Positions 52,201-61,600 of a DNA stretch of 64,000 nucleotides are shown here, one piece after another. The notes under the pieces are model-generated. The model saw only the letters and a program-made list of their open reading frames with translations. It did not search any database and was not told the DNA's origin. The position numbers and the translations under genes are program-made. The stretch lies in the NCBI GenBank assembly GCA_964626565.1, contig CAZVFX010000024.1:6380-70379 (forward strand). Direction: 5' to 3'. Source of the DNA: CAZVFX01 sp964626565 (GTDB lineage Bacteria; Myxococcota_A; UBA9042; CAIXZC01). Numbering within the stretch: the first letter of the stretch is position 1; every line of letters begins with the position of its first letter.

Positions 52201-53737
52201 CATCGCAGTCGTTGTCCAAACCGTCACACACCAGCTCTTCCGTCGGCAGCCACACGGGAACGCCGGTATAGTTGCAGGTGAACACCCCGTTGGCGCAATC
52301 AACAACGATGGCATCAAATCCGGCCCCACATACGCCAGCGCTCAGACAGCCGGCGCCAACTGCATCGAGAGGCGCGGACTGACATCCGGTATCCGGCTCA
52401 CACGTGTCGATAGTGCACGGGTTCGAGTCATCGCAATCTGCCGGAAGGTGGAGGCAGGCGTTGTCAGCAGCGCAGTGGTCGGATGTACATAGGCTGCCGT
52501 CATCGCAGTCACTTGAACTGTGGCAGCAGTCGGGCACGGCATTGCCGGGTACGCACAAGCCGCCGCTGCACTGGTCCGGACTGGTGCAGGGGTCGAAATC
52601 ATCACACGGTGCGGGCACCGGCTCGAAAGTACACCCGGCCAGGGGGTCGCAACCATCAAGAGTACAAGGATTGTGGTCGTCACAAGCCAGGTCCGGACCC
52701 CCAACGCACTCTCCGGCCATGCAACTGTCCTGAACAGTGCACACGTTACCGTCACTGCAGGAGGCCCCATCGGTCAGCGGACTCTCTACACACTCACCGG
52801 TCGCCGGAAGGCACGCAAAAGCAGAGCATTGAGTAAGCTCTGCGTCCCCCGGGCACTGCTCGTACAGTACCTCCACCAGAGTGCATTTGCTCTCGAGACA
52901 GGCGAAGTGCCCGTCGCACAAGTTAGCGTTCTCAAGGAACGTACAATCGCTGTCCGTCACGCAAAGCACCATTCCCGCAGCGTCGGGAACACACACGCTG
53001 TCCTGACACGTCCCGGATAACGGGACACCTTCCCCGTAAGCACACTCGGCGCCGTCCTCCAACGGGTCGTAGTCGCAGCCGAAGAACGGGCCACAGTCGT
53101 CGCTGGTGCACCCGTTTCCATCATCGCAGATGACAGGGTCGCCGGGCAGGCAGACACCGCCCTCGCACCGGTCACCTATGGTGCAGTAGTCATCGTCATC
53201 GCACGCGGCGTCGTTGGGCTCATTGCGGCACCCCATGAACAGGTCGCACCAATCGGTGGTGCACACATTGTCATCGTCGCAGTCGTCCAACTTCAGGAAC
53301 ACACACACGCCGTTCTGGCATTGCCCCCCGGTGGTGCAGTCGATCTCGTCATCACACTTGGGGATGTTGGCGTACTCGTAGACACAGCCGACGCCGGGTA
53401 CGCACTTGTCCTTGGTGCACGGGTTTTCGTCGTTGCACGGGGGCTCACCGGGGCAGGTCACCAGGTCCTCGAGGGTCTCACCAGAATCACTCGCGATATC
53501 AACAGCAATGTCCGGAGCGTCCGGAGGCTCGCAAAGGTCAAGAGCATCGACGATCTCGCCGGGAGCGACAGTCGGCAGCTCGGATCCGCGAGCGTCGGCG
53601 TCTGCGAGCGGGGTTCCGAGGTCGGGTTCCGGAGTCCCGGTGACAGGGCTCAAGCATGACGGAACGACCAGCAAGAGTGCCAGGACCGCGAACAGCCGTG
53701 GAAGTAGTGTCCGCCAGTAGCCAGGGAGTGGTCTCAT
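49220..53737 (-). CDS. Giant Cys-rich lipoprotein with TSP3 repeats and three LamG-like domains
   Basis: 1505 residues. The lipoprotein signal ends VVPSC. A Pro/Asp linker leads to CDDG-type Cys units (to ~540), a MopE-like CDGLDNDCDGNIDEFC, and TSP3-like repeats (about 540-600: DNCPLDYNPDQEDWDGDGLG). Three concanavalin/LamG-like sandwiches follow: ~670-875 (LTFDEGLVDSSLF, FTIAAWFRGPEG, WHHAAFVFDRGHTALYIDG), ~920-1140 (AHWPLDGDGGELAND, FSVETWFRLTT, WHHTAFVREEGELAVYLDG) and a divergent third at ~1230-1445. Between them is a single Cys module (CSSDQECGAGETCADGEC). The last ~45 residues repeat the CTGKECGPNGCGGVCGKC module typical of the protein at 9501-12533. LamG domains usually bind glycans or surface ligands, so an adhesive or carbohydrate-binding role is likely. 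First gene of a two-gene operon. Confidence 0.88.
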   Translation of the reverse strand: MRPLPGYWRTLLPRLFAVLALLLVVPSCLSPVTGTPEPDLGTPLADADARGSELPTVAPGEIVDALDLCEPPDAPDIAVDIASDSGETLEDLVTCPGEPPCNDENPCTKDKCVPGVGCVYEYANIPKCDDEIDCTTGGQCQNGVCVFLKLDDCDDDNVCTTDWCDLFMGCRNEPNDAACDDDDYCTIGDRCEGGVCLPGDPVICDDGNGCTSDDCGPFFGCDYDPLEDGAECAYGEGVPLSGTCQDSVCVPDAAGMVLCVTDSDCTFLENANLCDGHFACLESKCTLVEVLYEQCPGDAELTQCSAFACLPATGECVESPLTDGASCSDGNVCTVQDSCMAGECVGGPDLACDDHNPCTLDGCDPLAGCTFEPVPAPCDDFDPCTSPDQCSGGLCVPGNAVPDCCHSSSDCDDGSLCTSDHCAADNACLHLPADCDDSNPCTIDTCEPDTGCQSAPLDAVGAGCLSAGVCGAGFDAIVVDCANGVFTCNYTGVPVWLPTEELVCDGLDNDCDGNIDEFCFAPESADPENDGVLTDGDDSGVIGDSPCGFGETGGCDDNCPLDYNPDQEDWDGDGLGNACDNCISVVNPDQADGDQDYKGDACDQFVFDYSTWKYRREVLLVEPCREFSPAYDSGDCYNVYQAHGGGASSWERRAEPVDLPLKNGLPNDSLRTHLTFDEGLVDSSLFQITGLELYPEDAELAVSDGPHKGLGLAADLAEEQCILVPDNLPYPLGQFTIAAWFRGPEGSFIYDNGVSSSQSGLGMVYQGSGKMHLYVGDGDNFCEQIVPVSFSPFAWHHAAFVFDRGHTALYIDGALSYTGSCPDVSRAVDDGIDGAAGCNNNSFTPDSKSEQVDDLLLFSRALSPRELSSYVLSTIPYGTDLTPGAQSDYDDLLVVGRDQDGSEQFVLHEVRGPRPRSDQDLEGVVAHWPLDGDGGELANDFFGVAIGAQPARGAFGEAAGAMSFTGPDAFDHIAVNPGPDPVDLNDFSVETWFRLTTSNDGANPEGRSYLLDLPGMEGEVAGSISMALDFADGVYSLHYTVGCEAGSTSTHVPAPIVTGRWHHTAFVREEGELAVYLDGQALEMVYAHFDGCSQSSEAAIFGPDSDPTLGAMSGGIDQEGNSYDLCGRLDEVIIHDVARTADYFRSRVRPGYPVLRLLADTEPAPGPAGTYPFRSYDLYWDNPGAPFVPLLVPYPEEFSPVCSSDQECGAGETCADGECRCRSLLSPCSGYAAWWVADATRGGVLEDRAAGAAFGALPEEVPEPSWVSGPAGVSANHTDSDHYWAIPWARLPAFSSDTITVETLLAADDFGPEGYAYPVARPLCFGQESVTSFALRIYGEYAETPALSGLAAFEVCTAAGCASAPSVSCGESLAGVWQAYRGVFDGSNITVYRGDCSYSVEHAGGLAYEESDLLLGAAPADCSGPGEMAGVFNGRLTAVRIMNRALEPAQFLHYPQVVCRTGTQECLPDCTGKECGPNGCGGVCGKCWPATECVDSVCVAVDGGE

Positions 53738-53815
53738 AGCCGATTCCGTCCACGATTGAACCTACTCGGATTTTGTCATTGCAGGCGTTCAAAGTCAAAC
53801 CGGAGGGGTTTTTGA

Positions 53816-53844
53816 TTGGGAAGGGGAACGCTTTTGGGTATAGT
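53816..53844 (+). promoter_or_regulatory. Promoter for the radical SAM gene
   Basis: TTGGGA (53816-53821), a 17-base spacer and TATAGT (53839-53844), followed by GGGAGGAAG before ATG 53881. It lies in the 143-base divergent gap with the lipoprotein operon. Confidence 0.4.
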
Positions 53845-53880
53845 CGAGGAGCCGGCGCCCTGCCGGTGGGAGGAAGCACT

Positions 53881-54930
53881 ATGGCGGTATCTAAAATCCG
53901 GGCGATTCTGTTCGAGTCGGTAACCCGTTGCAACCTGGATTGCAACTACTGCTACAACTGCTGGAAGGCCGTGCCCGACTACCCTCGGGGTCAACTGTCC
54001 ACCCGCAAGACCATCAAGATGCTTAGAAAGCTGGTCAAGGAGTCGGGTGCGGACCAGCTCGCCTTCACCGGAGGCGAGCCGCTGCTCCGGGACGACCTTC
54101 CCGACCTGCTGGCCGCGCTCACGCTCAAAGGTTGTTCGGTCTCCGTGCTAACCAACGGCATGCTCATGACGCCCGAATGGGCCACGGACCTCAAGCGTAC
54201 CGGCGCCCGGCTGGTGCAGTTGACTCTGCTTTCCATGAACGAAGAGCTCCACGACTGGCACTGCGGCAAGGGCGCTTTTCAAGGGATCATGAATGCTGCG
54301 AAGATGCTCACTGACGCGGGGCTGCGCATCGCCATGACAATCGTGGTCACGAACCGCACGGTGGACGAGCTCCCCCGCCTCATGGAGTACATGAAGAGCG
54401 TCGGGCAGAAGTCCTTCCTGCTCAATCGCTACAACCCCGGCGGCAGGAAGGTGGCCGACGGCAGCTTCCGAGACCTGATGCTGACCAAGGAAGAGAACGA
54501 CCGGCTGCTGAGACACGCCGAAGAAGGGGCGGTGAAGCTGGGCATGATGCCCGCGGTGGCAGTTCCCATCCCCCCTTGCGTGGTGGACCGCAACCAGTAT
54601 CCTCACGTCAGGTTCGCCGGGTGCGCCGCGGCCACCAACGACGCCTACTTCACCCTGGACCCGCTGGGCAACATCCGCATGTGCAATCACTCGCCGGAGA
54701 TTCTCGGCAACATTTTGAAAGACCACTTCCTGACCATCGCCAACTGCCGGCAGGCCACCGACTGGGTTTCGGTGAAGCCCGACTTCTGCAAGCCGTGCCC
54801 CGGCTGGGACCGGTGCAAGGCCGGCTGCCGCGCAGTCGTCCAGCAGATGGGCCAACCCCTCACCGAGTTGGATCCGTGGGTAGCCGAGTGCCTGGGGGAC
54901 AGGCTGCATAACCCGCCGCCGGTGGGGTGA
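53881..54930 (+). CDS. Radical SAM/SPASM-type protein
   Basis: 349 residues from ATG 53881 (GGGAGGAAG just upstream; the longer frame lacks a site). The radical SAM iron-sulfur motif is CNLDCNYCYNC with C17, C21 and C24. FTGGEPLLRDDLPDLL is the SAM-binding GGE motif. The TIM-barrel continues with VLTNGMLMTPEWA and MTIVVTNRTVDELP. The C-terminal ~90 residues have further Cys (FAGCAAATNDAYFTLDPLGN, RMCNHSP, FCKPCPGWDRCKAGC), fitting a SPASM-type auxiliary cluster domain. SPASM enzymes mostly modify peptides or proteins (anaerobic sulfatase maturation, RiPP thioether formation) or act in cofactor synthesis. No precursor peptide gene was found beside it. Its only neighbours are Cys-rich lipoprotein genes on both sides, which makes them candidate substrates (inference). 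Confidence 0.9.
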   Translation: MAVSKIRAILFESVTRCNLDCNYCYNCWKAVPDYPRGQLSTRKTIKMLRKLVKESGADQLAFTGGEPLLRDDLPDLLAALTLKGCSVSVLTNGMLMTPEWATDLKRTGARLVQLTLLSMNEELHDWHCGKGAFQGIMNAAKMLTDAGLRIAMTIVVTNRTVDELPRLMEYMKSVGQKSFLLNRYNPGGRKVADGSFRDLMLTKEENDRLLRHAEEGAVKLGMMPAVAVPIPPCVVDRNQYPHVRFAGCAAATNDAYFTLDPLGNIRMCNHSPEILGNILKDHFLTIANCRQATDWVSVKPDFCKPCPGWDRCKAGCRAVVQQMGQPLTELDPWVAECLGDRLHNPPPVG

Positions 54931-54945
54931 GAAGGCGAAGGATCG

Positions 54946-54980
54946 TTTCGGGTTTCGGGTTTCGGGTTTCGGGTTTCGGG
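54946..54980. repeat. Five perfect TTTCGGG heptamers
   Basis: A perfect (TTTCGGG)x5 array lies in the 62-base gap between the convergent radical SAM gene and the DUF2341 lipoprotein gene. No hairpin is formed. Confidence 0.9.
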
Positions 54981-54992
54981 TCGACTCCTACA

Positions 54993-57900
54993 TCAATTGC
55001 ACAGACCTTGCACCTCGCCCTTACCCACGACCGGCTCGGCCGAGACGAATCTCCTCACGGCAACATAGTCCCAGTCGGCGAAGGCGTCCTCGTCGAAGTT
55101 GGACAGAGAGAACAGGCCTCCCTTCCACGCGCCGGAAACGAACTCAGCCTGGACGGGAATCCCTTCCGCTGAGAAGGTGAACTGCTCGCTCCCGGCGTCG
55201 TAGGTCACTTCATGACGGTACCATGCGTTGTCGTTGTACCCATGGGCAGGCGTGGACAGGAGCGTCCAACCGGAGCCGGTGGATTCGGCGGCCTCCAGCC
55301 CGGTGAGCCCGGTGCAGCGAATCCCCTGACCGGCGAGGAATCGGTATCCGCTCTTCGGGTCGTTCCCCGTGTTGTACGAGGCGTTCTGCGTCGACGGATT
55401 GTACTCATCTGTATGGAACAGATTGACTCCGTGCCCCTCGCACGATGAATCCACGCGACGGGAACGGTAGAACACACCGTAGCCCTGGGACTCGGGCTGA
55501 AACTGGAAAGCCGTGCACACGGCGACCCCGAAATCACCCGACTTGATGGGCCGGACCCGCATCATGCCGTCCTGTTCCACCATGTCCACCTCGGCGTCGG
55601 CGCTCTGCTTCCACGTGCTTTCGAAATCCCCGTCCATGAAATCATCGAAGAACTCGAATACTCCCGCCGGGTTCTGCACGAACCCCTCCTCCGAGAAGAA
55701 GAGGTGCACCACTGCTCCGCCCTGGGCGGCGAGGGCGGGAAGCTTGACCCACAGCCTCGCAGATTGGCCCGGCACATCGCACCGCTCCACCCAGAAGGGA
55801 AGGGCTCCTCCTCCGGGCAGGAACGCACCGACGTTCTGGCAGGAATCCCCGATGACGGCCCACACCTCGTCCCCTGCCCCCAACTCAATCGCCAACTGAT
55901 AGTCGGCCAGTTCCTGCCCCGACTGCTCCGTTATCGTCACTTCCAGCTTCCAGCAGCCGCACGCCTCGTCCACCTCTCCGTCACAGTCGTTGTCCAGCCC
56001 ATCGCAGGTTTCGTCGGAAGCCCCGGCAAGAGGATCACACACCCCCGGTGCGCCGGCGACACAGGCTGCGATCAAGTGCTGGCATTCGCCCTTCCCACAC
56101 TCCAACTCGCCCAGACCGTCGTCGACCTGACCGTTGCAGTCGTTGTCGACCCCGTCGCATTCTTCGAGATCAACACCCTCCATGGGATCGCAGATCTCAA
56201 CAATACCACCGACGCAGTTGTCGACCGTGTGCTCACAGGGGCCCAGGCCGCAGGTGGTGGAGCCCAAACCATCGTCAGCCTCGCCGTTGCAGTCGTTGTC
56301 CAGACCGTCGCATTCTTCGAGCTCAACACCCTCCATGGGATCGCAGGACTGGGGGATACCACCGGCGCAGTTTTCAACCGTGTGCTCGCAAATCCCCAGG
56401 CCGCAGGTGGTGGTTCCCTGTTCCTCATCGATTTCCCCGTCGCAGTCGTTGTCGGCCCCGTCGCATTTTTCGAGCTCAACACCCTCCATGGGATCGCAGG
56501 ACTGGAGGATACCACCGACGCAGTTTTCAACCGCGTGGAGGCAGACTCCCAGACCACAGGTAGTGGACCCCAAACTGTCGTCAGCCTCGCCGTTGCAGTC
56601 GTTGTCCAAACCGTCGCATTTTTCGAGCTCAGCACCCTCCATGGGATCGCAGGCCTGGGGGATACCATCGACGCAATTGACCACCGTNNNNNNNNNNNNN
56701 NNNNNNNNNNNNNNNNNNNNNNNNNNNNNNNNNNNNNNNNNNNNNNNNNNNNNNNNNNNNNNNNNNNNNNNNNNNNNNNNNNNNNNNCACCCTCCATGGG
56801 ATCGCAGGCCTGGGGGATACCATCGACGCAATTGACCACCGTATGAGTGCAGATTCCCAGCCCACACTCGGTTGCCCCGAGTTCCTCGTCGATTTCCCCG
56901 CTGCAGTTGTTGTCCGCACCGTCGCAGACCTCGAATTCCGGAACCGCAGCATCGCACAGCAGTTCCCCTTCCAGGCAAACGCCGGCGCCCCAGCACACGC
57001 CCAGGTCGTTTTCAAACTTGCACGGGTGACCCTCGGTGTCCTCGTCAACCTCCCCGTTGCAGTTGTTGTCTACGCCGTCACACTCCTCGGGAGCAGGGAC
57101 CACCGCCGTACAGCCGGGCTGCCCATCGATGCAGACCGTCGCCCCGGGGCACTGACCCCACTGGTTCTCGATGGTGCACGGCTCCCCTTCCGTTTCTTCA
57201 TCAACCTGCAAATCGCAGTTGTTATCCTTGCCGTCGCACACCTCAGGCGCCCCGGTGTACATCTCCGGGTCCCAGGGGTTGCAATCGGTGATATCGGGGT
57301 CTCCGTCGTCGTCTTCGTCGCTCGGATCCATACAGTCGGGTATGCCGTTCTGGTTCAGGTCGGGGTGGCCTTCGTCCACCTGCCCGTTACAGTTGTTGTC
57401 CTCGCCGTCACAAATCTCCTGCGCATTGTGGTAGACTTTCGGGTTCTGCGGCTCGCAGTCGGTGCCGTCCGGATCTCCGTCGCCGTCGTCATCGAAGTCG
57501 CAGGCGTCGCCCTCACCGTCCTCGTCTAGATCCTCCTGGCCCGGGTTCGGTATCTCGGGGCAGTTGTCCTCCGGCCACCAGACACCATCCCCATCTTCAT
57601 CTGGGCCGATGCAGTCGGGTCCGTCAAAGCAGTCGGCGCAGCCATCGCCGTTTGCGTCAGGATATCCTTCGTCTATCAATTCGTCACAGTCATCGTCGAT
57701 GCCATTGCATGCCTCTTCCGCACCGGGATAGATCTGATCGTTGAACGGTTCGCAATCCAACTCGTCTGCGGCCCCGTCGTTGTCGGCATCGTCGTCACAG
57801 ACATCGCCGATGCTGTCCAAGTCGTAGTCGGCCTGGTCCGGGTTGTAGTCAAGGTGGCAATTGTCCTCGCCGTCGGGGATTCCGTCGCCGTCTTCGTCCG

Positions 57901-58492
57901 ACGGCTCGCAGCAGTCGGGAATGCCGTTGCCGTCGGTGTCCATGAAGCCCTCGTCGATTACGCCGTCGCAGTTGTTGTCGATGCAGTCGCACATCTCGGG
58001 CTTCGGTTCCGGTCCGTCGCACCACAACTCCCCCTCAGTGCAATACTCGATCCCCTGGCACGTACCGAACTCGTTCTGGATGACACATTGCCCGCCGTCG
58101 ACGCCTTCGTCGATCTCACCGTCGCAGTCATTGTCCACCCCGTCGCAGACTTCCAAGACCGGGACGCACTGGATTTCGAATGTGTCGATGGCGTCGACAG
58201 AGTCTGTGTCTTCGCCGACGTCGACCGTGTCTGCAACGTCTTCGCCCGTTTCCGCACCCCAGTCAGGCAGGCCAGGACCGGAGTCGGACGCGAGGTCCTC
58301 CGTCATTTCGTCGGCGGTGATGTCCAGCGGTACGAGTTCGGGTACGGCTTCTGCCCACGCTTCGCCCGCAGTATCGAGGACGGCGTCTGATGGAACGTCA
58401 CCTTCCTCGCCCGTGCCCGCCGGCGTCGAGCAGGCGTAGCCGGCGGACGCCGCCAACAGGGCGACAAGAAGATGGCTCACAAGTGCGCGCAT
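54993..58492 (-). CDS. Cys/Asp-rich lipoprotein with MopE-like repeats and DUF2341 head (interrupted by assembly gap)
   Basis: One gene broken by the N run at 56688-56787. Start ATG 58492 has AGGAGG upstream; the signal ends GYAC. TSP3-like Asp repeats and MopE-like units fill the N-terminal half (VCDGVDNDCDGEIDE, DGIPDGEDNCHLDYNPDQAD). Then tandem 51-residue units of the type LEKCDGLDNDCNGEADD...CDPMEG follow. After the last unit come a DUF2341-like domain (LEVTITEQSGQELADYQLAI, PFWVERCDVPGQSARLWVKL) and a lectin-like beta-sandwich end (FEFFDDFMDGDFESTWK, YRHEVTYDAGSEQFTF). The frame appears to shift across the Ns only because the gap length is arbitrary. Joining the two identical 55-bp flanks restores one frame of 1114 residues. 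Extra 51-residue units may be hidden in the gap. DUF2341 domains occur in secreted carbohydrate-related proteins. Confidence 0.85.
56022..56633 (-). repeat. Four tandem 153-bp (51-residue) MopE-like coding units
   Basis: Four exact-length units, each with CDGxDNDC[DN]G and ending in CDPMEG or CDPLAG. At least one further partial unit continues across the assembly gap. Each unit has six Cys and an Asp-rich loop typical of the MopE-like putative metal-binding motif. Confidence 0.85.
56688..56787. other. Assembly gap (100 N)
   Basis: Exactly 100 N. The 55 bases before (56633-56687) and the 55 bases after (56788-56842) are identical, so the two contigs probably abut or overlap in a repeat rather than lie 100 bases apart. 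Confidence 0.98.
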
Positions 58493-58648
58493 GGAAATCC
58501 TCCTTCCTGGTGGGACCACCATGGAGTTTATTGGTCGCGGGGGCGCCAGTCAAGGCACCGGCAAGAACGGGGACCAACATTCCAGTACAGACAGGGGGGG
58601 CGTAGACGATGGTCACCAGCCCTGTCATCAACCCAAGAGCCGTGGGGA

Positions 58649-58662
58649 GGCGGTCGCCCGCC
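58649..58662 (-). terminator. GNRA-loop hairpin at the end of the deacetylase gene
   Basis: On the minus strand GGCGG-GCGA-CCGCC begins right at the stop codon. The loop is of GNRA type. There is no U-tract afterwards, so it may be an RNA-stability or Rho-independent-like element of uncertain strength. Confidence 0.3.
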
Positions 58663-61600
58663 TAGAAATACGCCCCACAGGTCTTGACCTGAGTGAGGTC
58701 GAGGAAGTACACGGGATCGCCGTAGGCGATGATCTGCTCGATGGTGAGCAGGGTGTAGCCCTGGGCTTTGAGGTTCGCGATAATCTGCGGCAATGCCTGC
58801 GCGGTGTGGTCGGGCCCTACGTGCATACTGATGATGTCGCCGGGCTCAACCTGGTCGGTCACGCAATCCACCATCCCCTGAGCCGAAATCTCCACCGGGT
58901 CGTCGACCCAGTCCATGGTGTCGAAGTTGGCGATGACCGACTCGGTGTACCCTGTCTGCTGCAAAGCCAGGTGCACCCACCAGGGCGGATTAACTATGTC
59001 GGGACTGGGAATCCGGTAGACCGGACGCAAGATCCCGAACCCCAGGGCCGAATAGGCCTGCTCGTTGAGCATGATCTCAACCACTGACTCGGCCACATTG
59101 GCCCCCGGGTCGTGGTTGTAGGTGTGATTGCCCAGTTTGTGCCCGGCGTTGCGCGCCTTGACCAGGCTTTCCACCTCGATGGTGCCGTCATCGACGTACA
59201 TACCGTTGATGAAGAACGTGGCATAGGCAGGATCCTCGTTGAGGGCCGCAAGCAACAACTCGAACGCGTCATTATCCCAGCCGTCGTCGAAGGTCAGCGC
59301 CACCACCTTTTCGCTGGTGTTGATCCTCATCCACCAGCGCGGCTCGATGGAGCACTTGTCGCCGAATCCGTCGTGATTGCTGTCCTTCTGATCCGGGTTG
59401 GCCACGTATGCGCAGTTGTCCACGCAGTTATCCTTGATGGCCGGCGGGTCACACAGCGGGCCCGAGCCGTAGTTGGGTACGCCGTCGCCGTCCGGGTCGA
59501 GCATGCCGACGCAGATTCCTTCCACGCACTGGTCGTCGACCGTGGCATCGATGCCGTCATCGCAAGGCACGGACACGGGTGAGTGCACACACATGCCGAG
59601 GTCGGGATCGCATGAGTCGGCAGTGCACACGCTCAGGTCGTCGCAGTCAACCGGGGTCCCGGCGCAAACCGCGTCCATGCAAACATCGTCATCGGTGCAG
59701 GGGTTGAAATCCCAGCACGGCCCTTCAATGGGCGTGTGGGTGACACCGAGGAGCGGATCGCACACGTCTTCGGTGCACTGGTTCTCATCGTCCACGTCCA
59801 CGCCGCCGGCGTAGTCGGTGCCGTCTTCGTTGCACAATTCGCACCACCAGCCGTCGGCCAGGGTGACCCACTCGCCGGGCGGACACATGACCGGAACTCC
59901 GATGCAGACTCCCAGCACGCACTGGTCCAGAGCCGTCAGCGGATTGCCGTCATTGCACGGTTCGTTGTTGAAGTTATGTTCCACCCCGTTGCCCGCGTCG
60001 CAGGTGTCATCGGTGCACAGGTCTCCGTCGTCAATGACGTCGCCGTCGCCGACCCAGCCGTCGCCGTCGCCGTTGCACAGCTTGCACAGACCTTCGTCCT
60101 CGGCGTAGTCACCGGCCGGGCAGGCTACTGGTGAGCCTGCGCACACGCCGTCGGCGCAGGCGTCATTCATGGTGTCGGGGTCGCCGTCATCGCACGGTGC
60201 GGTATTGAACTCGTTTTCCACTCCGTTGCCCGGATCGCAGGCGTCGTCGGTACAGATGTCGCCGTCATCTATCGCCTCTCCCGGCCCGGCCCAGCCGCTG
60301 CCATCGCCATTGCACAGATAGCACAGGCCGGCGTCCTCAACGTAATCGCCGGCCGGACAGAAGGGTGGATCGCCTATACACAACCCATCGACGCAGGTGT
60401 CGTTGTTGGTGTCCGGATCCCCATCGTCGCAAGGGGCGCTGTTGAAAGTGTGCCCGACGCCGTCGACCGGATCGCAAACGTCATCGGTGCAGACGTCGTC
60501 GTCGCTCACGTCCTCGCCACCGGACCACCCGGTGCCGTCATCGTTGCACAACTCGCACCACCAGCCGTCCGCCTGGGTAACCCACTCGCCGGCGGGACAG
60601 ATCACCGGCTCGCCCACGCAGACCCCCTGTTCGCACTGGTCATTGACCGTCCCGGCGTCGTTGTCGTCGCACAGGACGTCGTTGGGGTAGTGCTCTACCC
60701 CTGTCCCCGGGTCACAAACATCATCGGTACAGAGATTGCCGTCATCGATGGGGTCGCCCGCGTCGATGTAGCCGGTACCGGCGCCGTTGCACAGCCGGCA
60801 CGCACCGCCCTCGTCGACATAGTCGCCCGCGGGACAGGCCACCGGGATGCCGACGCACACACCGTCGACGCACTCGTCATCCACGGTGTCCGGATCGCCG
60901 TCGTCGCACACGTCGCTGTTGAAGCCGTGCTCGACACCCAAGCCCGGGTCGCAGTTATCATCAGTGCAGGGATTCCCGTCATCGACGGGAGCGCCGCCAT
61001 CCACAAACGCGGTGCCATCGGCGTTGCACAGCTTGCACATGCCACCGTCATCAACGTAGTCCCCGGCGGGGCAGACAACCGGCTCCCCGAGACACTCGCC
61101 ATCGACGCACGTGTCGTTCATGGTCGCGGCCTCGCCATCATCGCATGGTGCGTTGTTGTTGGTATGGATCACGCCCGCAGCCGCATCACACGCGTCGTCG
61201 GTGCACACATCTTCGTCGTCCACTGACACTCCGTCGTCCACAAAATCGGTCCCGTCACCATTGCACTGCCGACACCACCACCCGTCGGCCAGGGAGACCC
61301 ATTCGTCGGGAGTGCACACCAACGGCTGCCCGACACACGAACCCTGCTGGCAGACATCATTTATGGTATCCGGATCCCCGTCATCGCAAGGCGCATCATT
61401 GAAGGAATGTTCCACTCCCGCGCCCGGGTCACAAGCGTCGTCGGTGCACAGGTTCCCGTCGTCGAGGGCCACACCTGCATCCAGGTAGGCCGTACCGTCA
61501 CCGTTGCACAGCCGGCACATGCCCCCGTCATCGACGTGGTCGCCGGGCGGGCACAAGACCGCGTCGCCGAGACACTCGCCGTCGACGCAGGTATCGTTGA

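Noticed and set aside
54946..54980. TTTCGGG array as a telomere or replication end
   Set aside because: Only five copies, internal to a contig between two ordinary genes, with no terminal features.
56072..56687. Alternative frame continuing through the Ns from the N-terminal half
   Set aside because: It gives Arg/Ser/Thr-rich nonsense. The other frame continues the 51-residue units and restores in-frame joining when the identical 55-bp flanks are merged.
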